Assembly: GCA_015272165.1 (NCBI GenBank)
Contig: JACYMF010000008.1
Location: 1 to 64,000, forward strand
DNA: 64,000 nucleotides
Direction of reading: 5' to 3'
Source: Cyanobacterium sp. T60_A2020_053
Lineage (GTDB): Bacteria; Cyanobacteriota; Cyanobacteriia; Cyanobacteriales; Cyanobacteriaceae
Positions 63,965-64,000 of the stretch are shown here, piece by piece (position 1 is the stretch's first letter; the number at the start of each line of letters is the position of its first letter). Under the pieces are notes generated by a model. The model saw only the letters and a list, made by a program, of their open reading frames with translations, did no database searches and was not told where the DNA came from. The position numbers were made by a program, and so were the translations under genes.

Positions 63965-64000
63965 GAATAGATAATTGACAATTAGTTATAAAAGATTATG

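Overview
This window comes from the chromosome of an AT-rich cyanobacterium, probably a unicellular Geminocystis- or Cyanobacterium-like organism (genus inferred, low confidence). The phylum is well supported: the minor carboxysome shell pair ccmK3-ccmK4, NDH-1 genes ndhI-ndhG-ndhE, the proton-extrusion protein PxcA, a Tic20 homologue, SepF/Cdv2, a cyanobacterial PDZ/radical-SAM protein, DUF1822 and a GMD/fucose-synthase pair are all present. No rRNA, CRISPR array or prophage is visible. One tRNA gene, tRNA-Ala(GGC), is present.

Layout. 1-80 is the right end of an IS200/IS605-type element, with the guide-RNA (omega RNA) scaffold of a TnpB that lies outside the window. 0.15-10.4 kb: tandem QueD-like protein, alpha/beta hydrolase, HIT protein, hemF remnant, MscS channel, a 1397-residue hybrid histidine kinase, a Cys4 mini-protein and Tic20. 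10.6-20.4 kb: FAH-family enzyme, SepF, GDP-fucose synthesis (gmd, fcl), GH57 glucan enzyme, a TPR/beta-barrel-like protein and argB. 20.6-25.7 kb is rich in remnants: a urtA-Uma2 chimera and a wrecked haemagglutinin/CHAT exoprotein on either side of intact ftsY. 25.8-33.1 kb: PDZ/radical-SAM gene and pxcA, then a sigma-like, DUF1822 and CHAT-protease cassette. 33.2-40.7 kb: urtB remnant, outer-membrane barrel, periplasmic amidohydrolase, sufD and sufC, and an antitoxin with a truncated VapC. 40.8-50.6 kb: ndhIGE, ppk with an ABC ATPase, SWIM protein, msrA, a rubrerythrin pseudogene, a second MscS protein and a VKOR-thioredoxin fusion. 50.7-64 kb: ccmK4/ccmK3, speE, a plastid-type membrane protein, tRNA-Ala, tsaE, FHA protein, copper P-type ATPase, FAD oxidoreductase, a broken TPR gene and a transglutaminase-fold protein.

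Two things stand out. First, a short GC-rich motif (core GGGCGCT/AGCGCCC, extended form AGCGCCCTCCACC) occurs about 95 times by eye, inside and between genes and in both orientations, where base composition predicts one or two. The usual cyanobacterial HIP1 octamer GCGATCGC was not seen. The motif behaves like a lineage-specific replacement for HIP1 and leaves recurring peptides such as SALHH in unrelated proteins. Second, the region is decaying and full of repeats. Eight gene remnants (hemF, urtA, Uma2, urtB, vapC, rubrerythrin, haemagglutinin/CHAT, TPR) sit among at least two MITE-like families, several other dispersed repeats and many heptanucleotide tandem arrays. Remnants of both urtA and urtB imply that the urea ABC transporter operon was broken up here.
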